Shown here piece by piece: positions 63,524 to 64,000 of a stretch of 64,000 bases of DNA; positions within the stretch are counted from its first letter, which is position 1, and every line of letters begins with the position of its first letter. The notes beneath the pieces are model-generated. The model worked only from the letters and a program-made list of their open reading frames with translations. It had not been told where the DNA came from and searched no databases. Made by a program: the position numbers and the translations under genes. Origin of the DNA: Pseudomonas sp. 7SR1 (GTDB taxonomy: Bacteria > Pseudomonadota > Gammaproteobacteria > Pseudomonadales > Pseudomonadaceae); the NCBI RefSeq assembly GCF_900156465.1, contig NZ_LT707064.1:4913001-4977000 (forward strand), read 5' to 3'.

Positions 63524-64000
63524 ATGTCCGGGCTCGAACTGTTTGCCGCAGTCCTCGGCGTGATCGCTGTCTGGCTGACCGTCAAGCAGAACCCCTGGTG
63601 CTGGCCGATCGGCCTGGTCATGGTGTTGCTGTACACCTGGATCTTCTTCGGTGTGAAGCTGTACTCCGATATGTTGCTGCAAGTGGTCTACGCCGTGCTG
63701 CAACTTTACGGCTGGTGGCAATGGACGCGTGCCGGGCAGCATCATGACGGCCGGCAGGTGACACGCCTGGGAGGGCCTTCGGTGATGCTCGGGCTGGCGA
63801 TGGGCGCAGCCGCAAGCCTGATGCTCGGCGCGGCAATGGCGCACTGGACGGACGCGGCGCAACCCTGGCTCGATGCGGCGCTCACCGGCTTCAGTCTGGT
63901 GGCTCAATGGTGGATGGCGCAGAAACGCGTGCAATGCTGGCCGTTGTGGATCGTCCTGGACGTGATCTTCGTGGGCCTGTTCATCTACAAGGGCTTGTAC
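63524..64000 (+). CDS. pnuC: Nicotinamide riboside transporter PnuC, N-terminal part
   Basis: The first 159 codons are present; the gene runs off the window. MSGLELFAAVLGVIAVWLTVKQNPWCWPIGLVMVLLY and YSDMLLQVVYAVLQLYGWWQW are typical of PnuC, and WPLWIVLDVIFVGLFIYKGLY fits a later segment. PnuC facilitates nicotinamide riboside entry for NAD salvage. GAGGA ribosome site before the ATG. The 100 bp upstream were checked for a riboswitch-like fold and nothing certain was seen. Confidence 0.88.
   Translation, partial: MSGLELFAAVLGVIAVWLTVKQNPWCWPIGLVMVLLYTWIFFGVKLYSDMLLQVVYAVLQLYGWWQWTRAGQHHDGRQVTRLGGPSVMLGLAMGAAASLMLGAAMAHWTDAAQPWLDAALTGFSLVAQWWMAQKRVQCWPLWIVLDVIFVGLFIYKGLY

Overview
This 64 kb window is chromosomal DNA of a Pseudomonas of the fluorescens lineage. 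Evidence: high G+C codon use; a mannitol operon (mtlR-EFGKDYZ) whose dehydrogenase keeps the catalytic residues of the P. fluorescens enzyme at the same positions; MexEF-OprN; an Apr-type type I secretion system; Ku/LigD; LpxO; and REP-type palindromes typical of P. fluorescens genomes. The window opens inside azlC and closes inside pnuC. No tRNA, rRNA, CRISPR array or intact insertion sequence was seen.

Layout. 1-3.4 kb: azlC/azlD, a LysE-type exporter, and a divergent old-yellow-enzyme/HxlR pair. 3.5-12.6 kb (- strand): aprD-aprE-aprF followed by their likely substrate, a giant 1490-residue serralysin-like metalloprotease whose RTX region holds about 2.5 nearly identical 1,050-bp tandem units. 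12.9-19.7 kb: a periplasmic solute-binding protein and mexE-mexF-oprN with a candidate LysR-type site upstream. 19.9-31.5 kb: a TPR protein, then a signalling block: KaiC-like double ATPase, hybrid kinase, response regulator, REC-kinase, CheB, CheR, a CHASE3 kinase with three receivers, and a second response regulator. This block has no chemoreceptor, CheA or CheW. 31.6-42.9 kb: a glycosyltransferase and the complete mannitol uptake/catabolism operon, broken internally by a REP pair.

42.9-49.7 kb: a DUF1652 protein near a perfect Anr/FNR box, a short threonine dehydratase preceded by a leader peptide and attenuator, a PQQ-type sugar dehydrogenase whose 5' end lies in a perfect 182-bp tandem duplication, then ku and a ligD that lacks its phosphoesterase domain. 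49.7-54.0 kb: lpxO, small unknown genes, an A+T-richer chaperone/adhesin pair with no usher, and a broken tyrosine integrase; this stretch looks acquired and eroded. 54.0-64.0 kb: ordinary chromosome with ybiT, an MFS transporter, a hydrolase, azoR with a divergent LysR gene, mmcQ/yjbR-type, DUF1294, uppP, a Cache-domain chemoreceptor and pnuC.

Most noteworthy: the ilvA-type leader/attenuator (promoter, 21-codon Ile/Thr-rich leader, antiterminator and terminator all visible), the KaiC/CheB/CheR/multi-receiver cluster, the repeat-expanded protease, the 182-bp duplication and the domain-deleted LigD. All functions come from reading the sequence; no database search was run.
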